Positions 33,991 to 45,901 of a stretch of DNA of 64,000 nucleotides are shown here, piece after piece. The stretch's first letter is position 1; each line of letters begins with the position of its first letter. The DNA is taken from NCBI RefSeq assembly GCF_910596095.1, contig NC_056533.1, forward strand, positions 8,741,001 through 8,805,000, in the 5' to 3' direction. Source of the stretch: Thunnus maccoyii. Taxonomy: Eukaryota; Chordata; Actinopteri; Scombriformes; Scombridae. Under the pieces are notes generated by a model, which was not told the origin of the DNA, ran no database searches, and saw only the letters and a list, made by a program, of their open reading frames with translations. A program made the translations under genes and the position numbers.

Positions 33991-36900
33991 ATGAATTAAG
34001 CATACAAAATAACTAGTTAAAACACACTTCAACTAAAAACCTTTAAATCTAATAAATGATTTAGAAAATAATTTGACATTCAGATTTGAGTAGTTACAGG
34101 AGAAAAGTAGAATATGATTAAAAAAAAAATACAGAATAAAGTAATTTGTCCTCCCATGAGGGGATGGTGGTGAGTAAAATATTTTTAAAGGAATGAAAAG
34201 AATCAAAAGAATAGTAGTGTGTGTTTTCCAACGCAATCAAATCAAATGTACCACAACGATTCAAATCTGATTTCATATGATTTGATCTATTCCAAAATAT
34301 TCTAATAGTCTTATTTCACACTCATGTCTTACACAGATAGAAAATATGTACGTAACACTTTCTTTGTGCTGTGAACTGGACGATTCAATCTTTAAAGTTG
34401 AACTAAGATTAAGAAAATAAAAATTGCTAAAAATGAACAAATGTCATTGTTGTTTGTTTTGACTTGTGTACTTGTTTGGCTCACTGAGACTCTCCAGTGG
34501 AACAAAGTGTTTTTCTTGTTATAAAATATCAGCTGGGTTTGTTGTCCATGTGCTGTTTTTAACAGGATCTTTGAATACAAAGTCACATCATACAGTTACA
34601 CAGATTCATTTAAAGCAGCACAAGTTTCACCAGAGTTAAGATGATCCATGATCCAAAGCTCTGAAATCTGGGAACATGTTTGTTGTTCTAGATGATTGAT
34701 ATGATATTTTCTGTTTTCATTCTGTTGTTAGTAAACAAAAACACGTTTTCAGGACAATAAATTGGTTTGCTAAAGCAACTAAAAATTAAACAATAAAAAC
34801 AAGCAAATTATGTCCAAAATGTTTTGAGTTGCTGGTGAAGAGCATGAAGGAGAAACATCAACACTTGTGAACCATAGTCTAGTCACTTGTAGCTACATTA
34901 CAGACACTAATCTGGATGTGTTTCAGTGTGGAATATGTCGATGTAAATAACTTTCCTCATGGTTGACCTGCTGTAGACGGCCGTCATCATTCACTATACT
35001 TACATTCTTACATTCAAACTAAACATGGCAGCCGACTCCCAGCTGCTTCACTACAAAGCTTACAAAGAACTCTGATGCATGTTGAGCTTTTATATCTCCC
35101 ACTAACTTTTTGGGATTCTGGTGTTAAACTCCTATTTACATTCAACATAAAACACACTGATACACTTTGGATTGATTATTGATTATTCTGTTTCCAAGAA
35201 AAGGTCCCTGATCATATCTGCAACAACAGCAATAATCTGTAAATACTCTGTTGTGGGAAACTAGTAAGAAGTGGTTTCTGTAACTAAAAGAGTGACTTTC
35301 AATAGTCACTCTGCTGCTGTTTCGTTTGTTTCATCAGTTCAGTGTTTAAGATCAGAGAAGACAGCATCAGAGGGTCCAGCTGCAGCAAAGTTTTAGTACT
35401 TTTACTACTCACACAAGTCCTAAAGCGTTTTACATAGCATATGAAATGTAAACCATTACACAGATGACAACCTGTGTACATCATTTACAGTTTGTCATTC
35501 ACTCAGTACTGCTGTACATGTCAAATCTACATGGTACAGTGTTGTTGGCTGGTCTGGATCCATCAGAATATGTCCCCCTGACCTCACACTGATCTGCATC
35601 TTCTGTCTCATAAGTCTGTGAGCTGCCCTGCAAAGCATCATGGGACCTCAGCTCACACTCCCTCTGATCCAGCAGCATCAGGGGAAGGACAGGTGGAGCT
35701 GAAGGAGGCAACAGGCTCGACCGTCTCCAGAGCAAAGGAAGAGACATGTTGGTGCTCATGAGACAGAATGCAGGTTACAAGTCTAACATGTGAACCACGT
35801 CCACCTGCAGCTCTGTAATGACCTGACAGATGATGTCTCAACTCTGTATGAATTTAAGTAGGAAATCTGCATTATGTTTATGTCTGAGCAGAGATTAAAT
35901 GCAAAGTGCTCTAGTGAAGGAAGGTCTGATGAAATATAACTGTAATTAAAAAATATTTAATCACAGCTAACCTGACTTGACTAAATCAACATTAATTCAC
36001 CTAAGTGTAGAGTGCTCTGAACATCTCTGGGTTTACTTTGTAGCAGAGCAGTTGAGTTTCTGATGTGTGTGTTGACATATTTGAAAAGGTCACTATAAAT
36101 GTGTTAAATGCCACTTTGACATGACAAAACCATTTACCATTGACTGTAACTTCCTGTATCTTGAAAATGAGGGCTGAGCTTAGTGTGCCATTAATGACTC
36201 TCAGCTATCTCGGCACTTTATCTACACCAGTGTTTGACAGAGAAAATTAGATTAGCCTTTATGAAAAGTGGATGAGCGGCAGTGAGAACATTCAAGTCTC
36301 CAACCTAACAAATCTGCCATTACCTGAAACTGACCTTTAAAAAGGAGAGATTTGGCTCCAAAGTGAGATTTTTCCGTTTTGGGAGTCCTTCCTCAGAATT
36401 TAAAGCAACTGAAAGGTAATATAAGGTGATGCTTTCCCCCTAAATTGAACCACAGAGCCATTTAAAAACTGTACAGAAAATCCCAGTGATACCTTAGTAA
36501 TGAGGCAGTGTAAAGCACATCGAGGAATTAGACATTTACCTGCTGCAAAACATATACTCAACTAAAACTCCCCTTGGCTCATTCCAGAGTTACATACTGT
36601 AGAAATATCATGCAATGTGACACACTGAACAGTGTAAAAAGCTTTCACAACACCTGAATCAAACCTGGGAGGACAGTGAAGAGAAGTTACATGTGCATGT
36701 GATGCCATTGTTTTAGAGCAAGTAACAATGACGGACAAGATTTGAATCCATTTGGAGAAACAAACCCCCTAAACCCAATCAATCGTTAAATCTGATCTCT
36801 ACTGGCCAAGAGATTCATTGAGCCTTACAACATTTAAGCTACTGTAGGCCAGAGAATGTATTCAGGCTAAGAATATCTCAGACCTAGAGTCGGACACATT

Positions 36901-37940
36901 ATCTGACCCTTCTGACATAATATGGGAAAAGTGAATGAGTAGGCTTAAAGGCTGAAAGATCTGACCGGAGCAGTACTTTGAATCTGCACAGTTTTAAACA
37001 AACTCTGTAAGGAAAGCTCTCTTCTTACAGAACAACTGGTTTCTAACACTGACTGGACTGATCTGTGTGGGTTTCATGCTGATCAGCACATTGAAATGAC
37101 GGTTGCAGTGGGGAAAACACAAAGTATGCAGTTTTGCTTGTCTTCAGCAGCTGTCCTTCGCGAGCTACAGGTACATACATCTGTTTTGTGAGCAGTACAA
37201 CTGGAATAAATGTTGAAGGGAGGCCTGTATGATGATGCGCTCATCATACAATGTGCTCTCCTCTCACTGTAGGAGACGTAATATGAGTGGACAGTCCTGG
37301 GAAGGATCAGTGAGCAGTGAATAAGTTGGCATTCTCCAGCCGAGAAGAGAAAGTAATGTGGCCAAGTTCAAGACAATGTAAGCAAAAACCTGCTCTACCG
37401 TAACAATAAGCAGACAACAAGCACGCAATAGCTTTCAATCTTGGCTGAAAATAAGATTAGACTGACAACAGCTCCACTATCAGCAATATGGATTCTGGCA
37501 GGCGTCCAAAAAGATTAAAACAACACTGTTGTCACGGGCTGCTATGGTTGTGTGTTATGTTTTATTCGTGCATCAAGCCAATGGCAATTCGGTCATTTAG
37601 TTTGTCAGGACAGAGTAACATCATCGCCCTTGACCGCATGTGCTGACTGCTCTGGTAACAGGGACCCAGCTTCAGGGTCTCCAGAGGATTCAGTGGGACT
37701 GGTTGTGAGATGACAACATCAGTGTTAAAATGTCCTGGGTTTTACAATTCCCTTCAGAGACTCTGACAGTCACTTGGATCGTCCACTTCATCCTGTTCGA
37801 CACAGCTGCCAATCTAGACAGAAAATCCCAGAAAATCACTACAGCAGGTACAGCAACTAAAGCAAAATTCAAAATGCCATGATAGGTTTGGGTTATATAT
37901 ATTATGACTTATGATATATTGTTAGAAATACTCAATTATT

Positions 37941-38509
37941 TTAAAGGAATAGTATGACATTTTGGGAAATACTTGTGCGTGTGAGTACGAGCTAGAGCAA
38001 GTAGGGCAATTAGCTTAGCTTACCTTTGCTTAGCGTAAAGCCTAAAAGCAGGGAAAACAGTTAGCCTGGCTCTGTTAACCACCTCTAAATAACATGTTGC
38101 ATATCATTTGTTTAATGTGTACACAAATAGAAATGTAAAAACAAAGGTTTTGCAGATTTTACATGGAGCAGAAGCATGAGCTGCTGTCTGTCAAGAAATA
38201 GTTGCACTATGTAACTCCCCTTTTACCACAAACATTTTTACATTTCTGCAGATTAATGGAATTAGATACAATGTGTAAATTACTGAGATTTAGATGTGTT
38301 GGTAGGCAGAGTTTTTAACTTAGGACAGAGCCGGACTAGCTGTTTCCCTCTACTTCCAGTCTTTAGCTAAGCTATGTTAAGCTAAGCTAATCACCCTCAG
38401 CTTCATATTTAGCACACAGACATGAAGAGGTGTTACTGGCCTTCTAATCTAACTCACGGCAAGAAAGCAAATAAGCGTATTTCTCAAATTTATCAAACTA
38501 TTACTTTAA
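37941..38509. mobile_element. Palindromic TTAA-flanked MITE, group A, longest copy
   Basis: Begins TTAAAGGAATAGTATGACAT and ends AAACTATTACTTTAA. Internal mirrored blocks include TTAGCCTGGCTCTGTTAA on the left against GGACAGAGCCGGACTAGCTG on the right, and GCTTAGCTTACC against GTTAAGCTAAGCTAA. So the element is a 569-bp imperfect foldback. TTAA at both edges suggests piggyBac-like targeting. Non-coding. Confidence 0.8.
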
Positions 38510-41195
38510 GTTAAAAAAACAAGCCTATTATATAAAAAGTTTGGACGATGCCATTGTTTAGGCATTAAAAGCTGAATAAGTTGCTCCTTTCGTAATTGTA
38601 TCTGATCAAGGCTGTAATAACCAAACCCTTTTCCTTTATGCTAAAAAAATCATTTGAATCATTTCATTTCAAATATAATCAGGGGTGAAACAACAGTAGT
38701 AGTTTGTTTACAAAGCAAACTGACAAACCAGGTTATACTGGGTTTTGTAATCTCTATTATTTTACACAGTAGTGGTACTACATTGTTGCACAACAATATA
38801 TAGTTTCAGGCTTTTTGTTACATATTGAGTGGACACTAATATCACATACCGTAGTAGGATAGTTACATACTAGGTTATATTGTTGCATATCCATTAGTCT
38901 TCCTCTGCAGCTCTGCCCTGGGGAGATCCAAACCCTCCCTGGACAGCTGGGAGATGTAAAGTTATCTTAAGTCTACCTCAGATTATTCTCACAGGTAGTC
39001 GTGTCTAGTGCACCTCCATAAGGAGGCATCCAAGTGGCATCCTACCGAGATGCTGGATCCATCTCAACTGGCTCTGGTTTTCTTGGATTTCCAAACTCCC
39101 TGGAAGTTTCCTGAGACATCTAATTTTGGCTGTAGGAATCTGCAATCTCATTTTTTTCAGTCATTACCCCACTCTCATGGCTACAGGCAAAGAGTGGACA
39201 CTGGAAAAATAGACTGACCAATTAAATGAGAGTTTTGCCTTGTTGCTCAGTTTTCATTCCAGTGCTATGGTCCGTTACAATGTGCTCATAACTGCAGCTC
39301 ACACACCCTACCACTGATAAAATATAATGGTTTATAGTGACCAGATGTAGATACACTGTAGATGTAGAATAATGCTGTATATTGTCACACAGTACGCTGT
39401 GGTTGTAGGCTATACTGTGATCTTTTCCATCCATTGCATTATACAAGACTATATCTGTCATAGAAGTTTGGTCAATTCATGTTCTTTGTTACTGACAGTC
39501 ACTTTGATCAGAGCCGCCTCAATGACTCCCAGAGCAGATGTGAGGCAAAACATCAAAGCATCCTGGGTACTGTTGTGTTTGCTGCCATTAGACAGCAGCA
39601 AATAGGAGAGACAAACTGCCCTTTCTTGTGTAATCACAGGGGATTTTTTGTTGGGCCATGGCAGAAGCCAAACGCTGATCAGAAGCCAAAATCTGACTGA
39701 TGACTTTCAGGTCGTTCAAATCAGCAGCATTTTGTGGTGTAGCGGGAGTGTAACATGCTTTGATTCGTGGCTCTGTCTCTTGCACGGCTGCAGCAATTTA
39801 TCTCTAGTATGTTTTTGGATTCTGGGGTCAATTCACAGAATTTTATGAGATTGGAGTTGGAGCTGTTGGAGCCACCTGATGCTAGCTGGAGACATCATTT
39901 CTATGTTCTATGTATATATTCTATGTAAACTGGAGAGAATGTATCACATTTAGTATCACAGTTTTGCTAAACTCATTCGTCCCAAACACAGAATCATTAA
40001 GCTTATAATGATAACCATTGGAACCTCGATGTATCTCAGCTAATCACTGCCTGTATGTTATGATCAAAACATTTGTATTTAATCAAACAACATGCTATCG
40101 TTAACTAAGTTACTAGTCTTCCAGTGATATAATTCTCCACATAAGATGATGAAGATGATTTTATTCGGTACAGTTTATGAGTATTTTTGTAACAACACGC
40201 ATTTTTTTGCACCCAATCTACATATTTCATTACATTTGTTTAAACTGCACCCAAAACACTTGACGAGACAAATAGAGCAGCAGTTAATTTGCATAATCCA
40301 GCCAATCAAGTCCAACATACAGTAAGTGCAAAAGTAGTCTATGCCTTTAAGAGTGTTTTATATAACTGCTCTGAAAATACCATCAACCTCATCTTTCAGA
40401 ATTAGTTTTACATGAGTGCAGTTAAATATGGAGGTGCGACTGTAGTTACATCCGAGTATTTATCTGTTTAGGAATCCACACATAATAAAAAGTTGCAGTG
40501 ACAGTTTGATTGAGGGAATGGATTAGATTTAATCTGGGGATTTTGTTTCTGTTTGTGTCTGTGACCTTGATAGTTTTCTGCACCAGGCTGCTGATAGAGT
40601 TCCTTTCATTATCTTGTTTTTACCTCTCAATCACAGTTTTCCTCATTACACAAACAATGCTGTGGCTTATGGCAGACTAAGATCAACGCACCATGTGAAT
40701 GCTGTCTGACTGACATGATGGTCCTTCATTTTCCAGAGGGAATGGACTGGATGAATACATCTCTAAAAAGCTCTCATGTTGTTATGGCTGCAAATCCCTA
40801 AAAGTCATTTAAGGCTCCCTTATAGAGCTTTGTGTAACTGCGTACGTCTCCACAGCACTGTTGTGTAACCCAACAATCAACTTCTATTTCCCATTTAGTG
40901 CTGAAACTATCTCCACAGACTGCTGAATGAATATTTCATATAGCAGATTTATCTCAAAATGGGAGCCAGTTCCCCAGCACACAAACCATCAGACAGCAGT
41001 TGTCGTATGATGACAGATGTTATATAACCCTGAAGTAAGATCGACAGACCCACGCAGCAGACACACACAAAAACACACCCAGAGACAAACATGTATAAGT
41101 CCACAAGGAGATGGATGTGTGATGCTTCCAGACTTATTTTATACATGTATGTTAGGTTTGGTTGTGAAATTATTCAACCAGTTCAAGAAACGGTG

Positions 41196-41743
41196 TTAGA
41201 TTTCTGTTTCTACTCTGTTTTTCTCATCATGTTGAGCTCTATGTACTGACATGGCATGACTGCCCTCCTCCTCCTCTTCCACTGACACAGTCAGACACCT
41301 GCTGTCAGTGGATTTCGGCCCAAGCTGTGCACAGTTGCTGTCATTTTCCCCAGAAGTCATCCCTCTTTTAGAAGGTGAAGCTTTGGCAGTGCATTTCAAA
41401 GACTCCGTTATCACCGTGGTATTGGTTTCCTTATCTGACATCACTGCGGTTTTGCGGTAGCAGGTCCTCAGCCTCTTGCGGAAGCGTATGGTGAACAGGC
41501 CGTAGATGATGGGGTCCAAGCAGGTGTTGAAAAGCCCAAAGATGAACAGGATGTGAGTGAGGGAGTGAGAGACTTTCCCTTCTAGGTCGTCTGGGAAGAA
41601 CCAGTACCACAAACCCAGCAGGTAGTACGGAGTCCAGCAGACTATGAAGCAGATCACTATGACTATGCTCATTTTAAGAGTTCTCATTCGTGCTTTGGGA
41701 ATGTTGTTCTTTGAGCAGCGTAGATGTGGCTCATTGGGGGACA
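41196..41743 (-). CDS. gnrhr: gnrhr exon 3 (TM6, TM7, cytoplasmic tail, stop)
   Basis: 548 bp after acceptor CCCTCCAG. It completes the split leucine, then gives SPNEPHLRCSKNNIPKARMR, TM6 with CWTPYYLLGLWYWFF, TM7 with LDPIIYGLF, and a tail rich in Ser/Thr with an acidic run before the TAA-class stop at 41196. Ser/Thr in the tail could be kinase sites for desensitisation, as known for fish receptors; this is inference. Confidence 0.94.
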
Positions 41744-44580
41744 CTGGAGGGAAAAAAAAGTCAGGAGTTATTGAACAGCTACCTTTGTGATTTAAATAAA
41801 TGCACCAAATTGATTCTGTATGCTGTTTCTATTGAGTCATGTCTCATTACATTCTGAACAAGCAAACACCAGACTCATCTTCAAACTTACAGCTCTTTTT
41901 TGTCATCCGCTTGGAGATCTGGATGAAGATCCTGGTGTAGCAGATAATCATTATGACCAGCGGCAGCAAGAAGAGGCAGGAGAAGGTAAACATGTTGTAG
42001 GCCGTTTCTTGCCAGTGAGTGACGAAGCTCCCCCTAGTGGTACACTGAGTAAAGTTTGCAGGATAGGTGATGGTCACATTACGGAAAATGAACATCTGCA
42101 GAATTAAAAATAAAAGAAAAATGTTGTGATCACATTTTTCCTGCAGCAGTTATCATCCAATATTCTCTTTCTTCCTGTCTGATGGTTTGGTTTTGACCAA
42201 ACCTCCCACTATCCCTAAGAATTACACTCATGTAGCACAAAATTTATGACCAGTGGTAATGTTCAATGCCAGTTAATACTGTGTCCTCTTTCTATCATGG
42301 TAAAAACTAAAGGTGTGGAGGTCGGGGTGGTTGTTGGTTATTTAACACATTGAGACCTGAGTTTGCATCCCATCTTAGACTACCAATTAATGTTGGCTTT
42401 CTTCAATATTTAACCATGAAGATGTTTTCTCTCCAACCTTAACCAAGTAGTTTCAGTTTCTACAGCCAGGAGACAGTTAGCTTACCTTAGCATAAAGATT
42501 AAAATCAGGGGGAAACAGCTAGCCTGGTTCTGTCCAAAGGTAATAAAATCAACGTACAAGCACCTCTAAAACTCAAAAATGAACATGCTATATCTCATTT
42601 ATTTAATTCATACAAAAACTTAAGTGTAAAAGTGAGGTTCTAGTGGTTTTATGAGGGGTTTTGTGTCAGACAGACCTAGAGTCTTTTTGTCATGATGTTG
42701 CCCGGCAAGCAAAGGAGACCTCAAGAAAGACCTCTGGGCCCAGCTTAGATGTAGTCCAGCACATAACTCCCTGCAAAACCACAACTTGTTTTTACCTTTG
42801 GACAGAGCCAGGCTAGCTGTCTTTATGCTAAGCTAAGCTAACTCTCTCCTAGCTGTAACTTCATATTTAGCATACAGACTTGAGAGTGGTATCGATATTC
42901 TCATCTACCTGCAAGAAAGTTGATTTTTATCAACGCATTTCCCAAAATGTCTGATTAGTCTTTTAATCATAATTAGGGCTGTAACTAAAAATTATGTTCA
43001 TTTTCAATCAATCTGTCTTTTATTTTCATGAATAACTGATCATTTTGTCATAGCTTGTTTTACCTGCAGCCCAAAACCCAAAGATTTACAGTTTACTATC
43101 ATATGTGAGAAAGAAAAGCATCAAATCCTCACATTTGACATGCTGGAACCAGAAATTGTTTGGCATTTCTGCTTGAAAAATAACTGAAATTATTAATTGA
43201 TGATCAAAATAGTTGCTTATTAATTTTCTATTGATTGACTAATCTATTCATCAACTAATTATTTCCACTCTAATCATAATGCATTTGCCATGTGTGCATA
43301 TTGTATGAATTATTGATTGAAAACACTGATATTTAACATTTCAAATCATTGCTGTTTAGGGTAATGCAGGGTTTTGCAGATTCGTCACACCAACGTGTTG
43401 TTTGGAGAGTGCAGGCTGGACTGTATCGCCACACTTCTGCTTTTATCTCACGTGATCAACAGTGTTACATGCTATGCTGCTATGTTTCAGTGGGTACAGT
43501 GAAGCATCTTTACTGCCAGGATTAGAGATGAAGGGCTTTGTCATTGAGTCCATGTGTGACTCAATGATAGAGCCACTAATCCCTGACACTGAGACATTCT
43601 GGGCCACTAAATCATGCATCTAAGCTTCTACCAAATGCCATATTTATACAAATGCACAGAGATATGTAAATGGAGTGGATGATGAACAATGTAAAAGAAT
43701 TCATTTTTTTAATGTAAACATTAAGCCAGATTTTCCTAGCATGTGCGGTTTGCCTACACTTTAATACTTCTGTAACTGAGATAATACATGCAAATCCAGT
43801 GATCTGTTGCCAGATATAAAGGCATATAGCCTGCTTACTATAACACTGTGCATGGAGTAGAGTTTACAGTCATTCAAGGAAAAGCTTCACACATAAGAGA
43901 TCAGTTCACAGTGTATCCTGTGACCCATCACTTCTCTCTTAATCACTTTCTTCATCCTAAGTCTCTGTGTTTAACAAAACCAAACAGGCTGTAAACACCT
44001 GTCATGTCAAACCAGTCTCACTTGGCCTTACCTGAGGGATCGAGAACAAGGCGCTCATAGTCCACGCCACCGTCAGCATGACCCTGTTCCTTTGCGGGGC
44101 CATGCCGATGGCCAGAGGGTTGAGGATTGCCGACTGTCTGTCCAGACTAATCACTACTGTGATAAAGGCACAGGAGTACATGGCCTGAAGCTTGAGGAAC
44201 ATCAGGAATCTGCAGGCCAGGTCGCCAGCCAGCCACTGAACTGTGATGTTCCACACTGCATCCACTGGCATCACGATAAAGGTAACCAAGAGATCGGCTG
44301 CAGTCAAGTTGACGATCAGCACTCGGACGTGGGATTTGCGTTTGTGGCCACTGGCTGCCCACAGCACAGCCAAGTTGCAGAAAGAGGATATACCACACAG
44401 GATGAAAGTAATGATCACTCTGACTTTAGCTGCTGTGGAAAAGGTGGGAAGCTGCAGTGCTTTGTCCACTGATGTCCAGTTACAGTGAGGAGCCAGCCAA
44501 TCGCAGCTAGAATTGAGGTCGTATCCCGAGCTCTGTTGATACATAGTGACTGGAGGTTCACAGCAGGAGGAGGCATTCAT
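41196..44580 (-). CDS. gnrhr: Gonadotropin-releasing hormone receptor (fish type, with C-terminal tail), three exons
   Basis: A G-protein-coupled receptor for GnRH, classically on pituitary cells, signalling through Gq. Seen: exons 44032-44580, 41891-42095 and 41196-41743 join in frame to 433 aa. The N-terminus has glycosylation sites N2, N23 and N34. The core reads KRKSHVRVLIVNLTAADLLV in TM2, the conserved C123 and C201 pair, DRQSA (147-151) in place of DRY, NNIPKARMRTLKMSIVIV in loop 3/TM6, CWTPYY (287-292) and DPIIY (328-332) in TM7. Aspartates at 96 and 328 give the Asp/Asp arrangement of non-mammalian receptors; mammals have Asn/Asp. A cytoplasmic tail of about 95 aa, absent from mammalian type I receptors, contains EEEEE at 407-411. 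The three-exon structure matches the family. The subtype among the several teleost paralogues is not resolved. No damage seen. Confidence 0.95.
41891..42095 (-). CDS. gnrhr: gnrhr exon 2 (loop 2 and TM5)
   Basis: 205 bp, residues 184-251 plus one base. Acceptor AATTCTGCAG, donor GTAAGT. It reads MFIFRNVTIT then FTQCTTRGSFV (with the disulphide cysteine) and the TM5 run FTFSCLFLLPLVIMIICYTR, then RMTKKS. Confidence 0.94.
42455..42966. mobile_element. Palindromic MITE, group A, left end truncated
   Basis: Mirrored blocks GCTAGCCTGGTTCTGTCC (left) and GGACAGAGCCAGGCTAGC (right) pair almost perfectly. The right end CCCAAAATGTCTGATTAGTC, closing with TTAA at 42963-42966, matches the group A terminus. 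The left end lacks the AATAGTTTGACATTT terminus. Lies in gnrhr intron 1. Confidence 0.8.
42974..43272. mobile_element. hAT-like MITE with perfect 8-bp target duplication
   Basis: Begins TAGGGCTGTAACTAA and ends TTTCCACTCTA. It is flanked by ATCATAAT at 42966-42973 and exactly again at 43273-43280. It shares blocks such as CATTTCTGCTTGAAAAAT and AAAGAAAAGCA with the 24187-24517 element. 299 bp, non-coding, in gnrhr intron 1. Confidence 0.9.
44032..44580 (-). CDS. gnrhr: gnrhr exon 1 (start codon; TM1 to TM4)
   Basis: 549 bp, residues 1-183, from MNASSCCEPP to FSIPQ, ending at a complete codon before donor GTAAGG. The ATG at 44580 gives an N-terminus of normal length with the ALQLPTFSTAAKVRVI lead into TM1 typical of the family. 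Confidence 0.94.
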
Positions 44581-45429
44581 TTTCTGACCCTCAACAAGGA
44601 GTCAGCATTTTGTTCAGCTACATGGAGGCTGGTGGCACCAAAGGGAGATAAAACAAAATATACACAACATGAGCCGTATGCATGAAGATTCATCCGCATG
44701 GATTTGCAGTAATATGGAGTAATACAGCGGCTGACAGAGGGAGCAGACTTCTGTGTAGGGCACATCTCTCTGATGCTCACTGAGGTGGAAACATACTATG
44801 ATCGCCTCTAACAAACCACAGTATATGCATAGGGGGTCTCCAGACTATTGAATAAGCAGCACCACCAACAGCACCACCTGACAACCAATCAAGTTAATTA
44901 CATCCTAATGACTAATGACATTCCAATGACTCTCTATTGGTCAATAAAGATGGAAATGGCTCAAACATTTCGACAAATTCTGTTTATTTCTCTTTATTTT
45001 CCTGAGGAGAGCCTCAGCCTGGTATTTAAAACGTTTCCATTTAGCAATATTACACTACAAATCCAACTGAAAATGCAATAAATAAAAGATTAATTGTAGC
45101 TTTTAATTTGCATGTTTTATTATCATATTCCTCGATGGTGTAAAAAATGATTCTGTAATTATCTTGTACTATATATTTGGTGTGAATGCTTAAAAGTCAA
45201 GGAAGTACTTAAAAACAACAGTAACCAAATACTACACTTCACATAAGGCTGTGTGGTTTAATCTATGTGTGCGCGTATTTGTACAGAATGCTTTTGCTCA
45301 TTATATGTAGTGGGAGGAAATATAAGCGCATTACCATATAAATAACGCAAATAGCTACAATAAACTCACATTTATGTCCGATGTTTGTCCGAGTCTGTTT
45401 TTTAGTGAAAAAAGAAAGTGCAATCCTCC

Positions 45430-45700
45430 TTTATGGAAGTCTCAGACCCCGCTGCGGCTCCATCCCCCGGGTTGAGCCCTCAAGACGAGTACAGCGCTGA
45501 GTTTCTGAGTAGTCTGGTAGTCGGTCTGAAGAGTCTCCAGTCTTCCCTCGCACTTTTATCTCAGTGTCCCTTCGAGTGGTTTTCAGACGGGTTTTGTTCA
45601 TCCTCCGCGGTGCGCGTCAGTCGCTCCGTGGGCGCGGCCACGAGCATCACCGCATCCCAGGAGCGTCAATTCAATGAACCCTGAGCTCCGGCAAAGTTTC
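45430..45700. promoter_or_regulatory. GC- and CpG-rich segment, possible promoter or first exon
   Basis: An island of about 270 bp with CpG-rich wording (GCGGTGCGCGTCAGTCGC, GTGGGCGCGGCC) inside AT-rich DNA, 850-1120 bp upstream of the gnrhr start. Both strands carry short open frames: 88 codons on plus from 45418, and about 55 codons on minus ending near 45432. Neither resembles a protein I know. It could be the gnrhr promoter with a non-coding leader exon, or an unrelated regulatory element. Confidence 0.35.
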
Positions 45701-45872
45701 TAATTTTAACCCCGCCAGAGTAAATGTAAGGAGACACTGCAGCCCCTATTAGCGTCATTTTAACACAAAACCTGCTCTTATTAACTGTACTTCTTAATTA
45801 TGTCTGGCAAGGTTATGTAATGATATACTAGTGGAGAATATCTGTACAAAATACACTTATGCAGGCCTGATG

Positions 45873-45901
45873 GTTTTGTTTGTTTGTTTGTTTGTTTGTT
45901 T
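45873..45901. repeat. (GTTT)n microsatellite
   Basis: About seven tandem copies of GTTT. Confidence 0.9.

Larger units (their letters stand above)
26894..41195. other. Intergenic region between the hatching enzyme and GnRH receptor genes
   Basis: About 14.3 kb with no gene I can support. It holds a TTAA-bounded element (28561-28906), a CA tract (29627-29667), several inverted repeats (31031-31086, 32371-32446, 33101-33145), a LINE 3' fragment (33206-33990) and a group A MITE (37941-38509). The stretch 30540-31700 has repeat-like wording (GCTAACGTTAGC, repeated CTCTCACTCTCT). 35500-35840 has a minus-strand open frame of unknown meaning. 38510-41195 and 34000-37900 otherwise show nothing I can name. 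Confidence 0.75.
42096..44031 (-). other. gnrhr: gnrhr intron 1 with two adjoining MITEs
   Basis: 1936 bp, donor GTAAGG, acceptor CTGCAG. About 800 bp is transposon-derived: a group A palindromic element (42455-42966) directly followed by an hAT-like MITE (42974-43272). The remainder shows nothing recognisable. Intron 2 (41744-41890) is only 147 bp. Confidence 0.9.

Noticed and set aside
44092-44685. Plus-strand open frames over gnrhr exon 1
   Set aside because: Antisense shadows of a real seven-membrane receptor exon.
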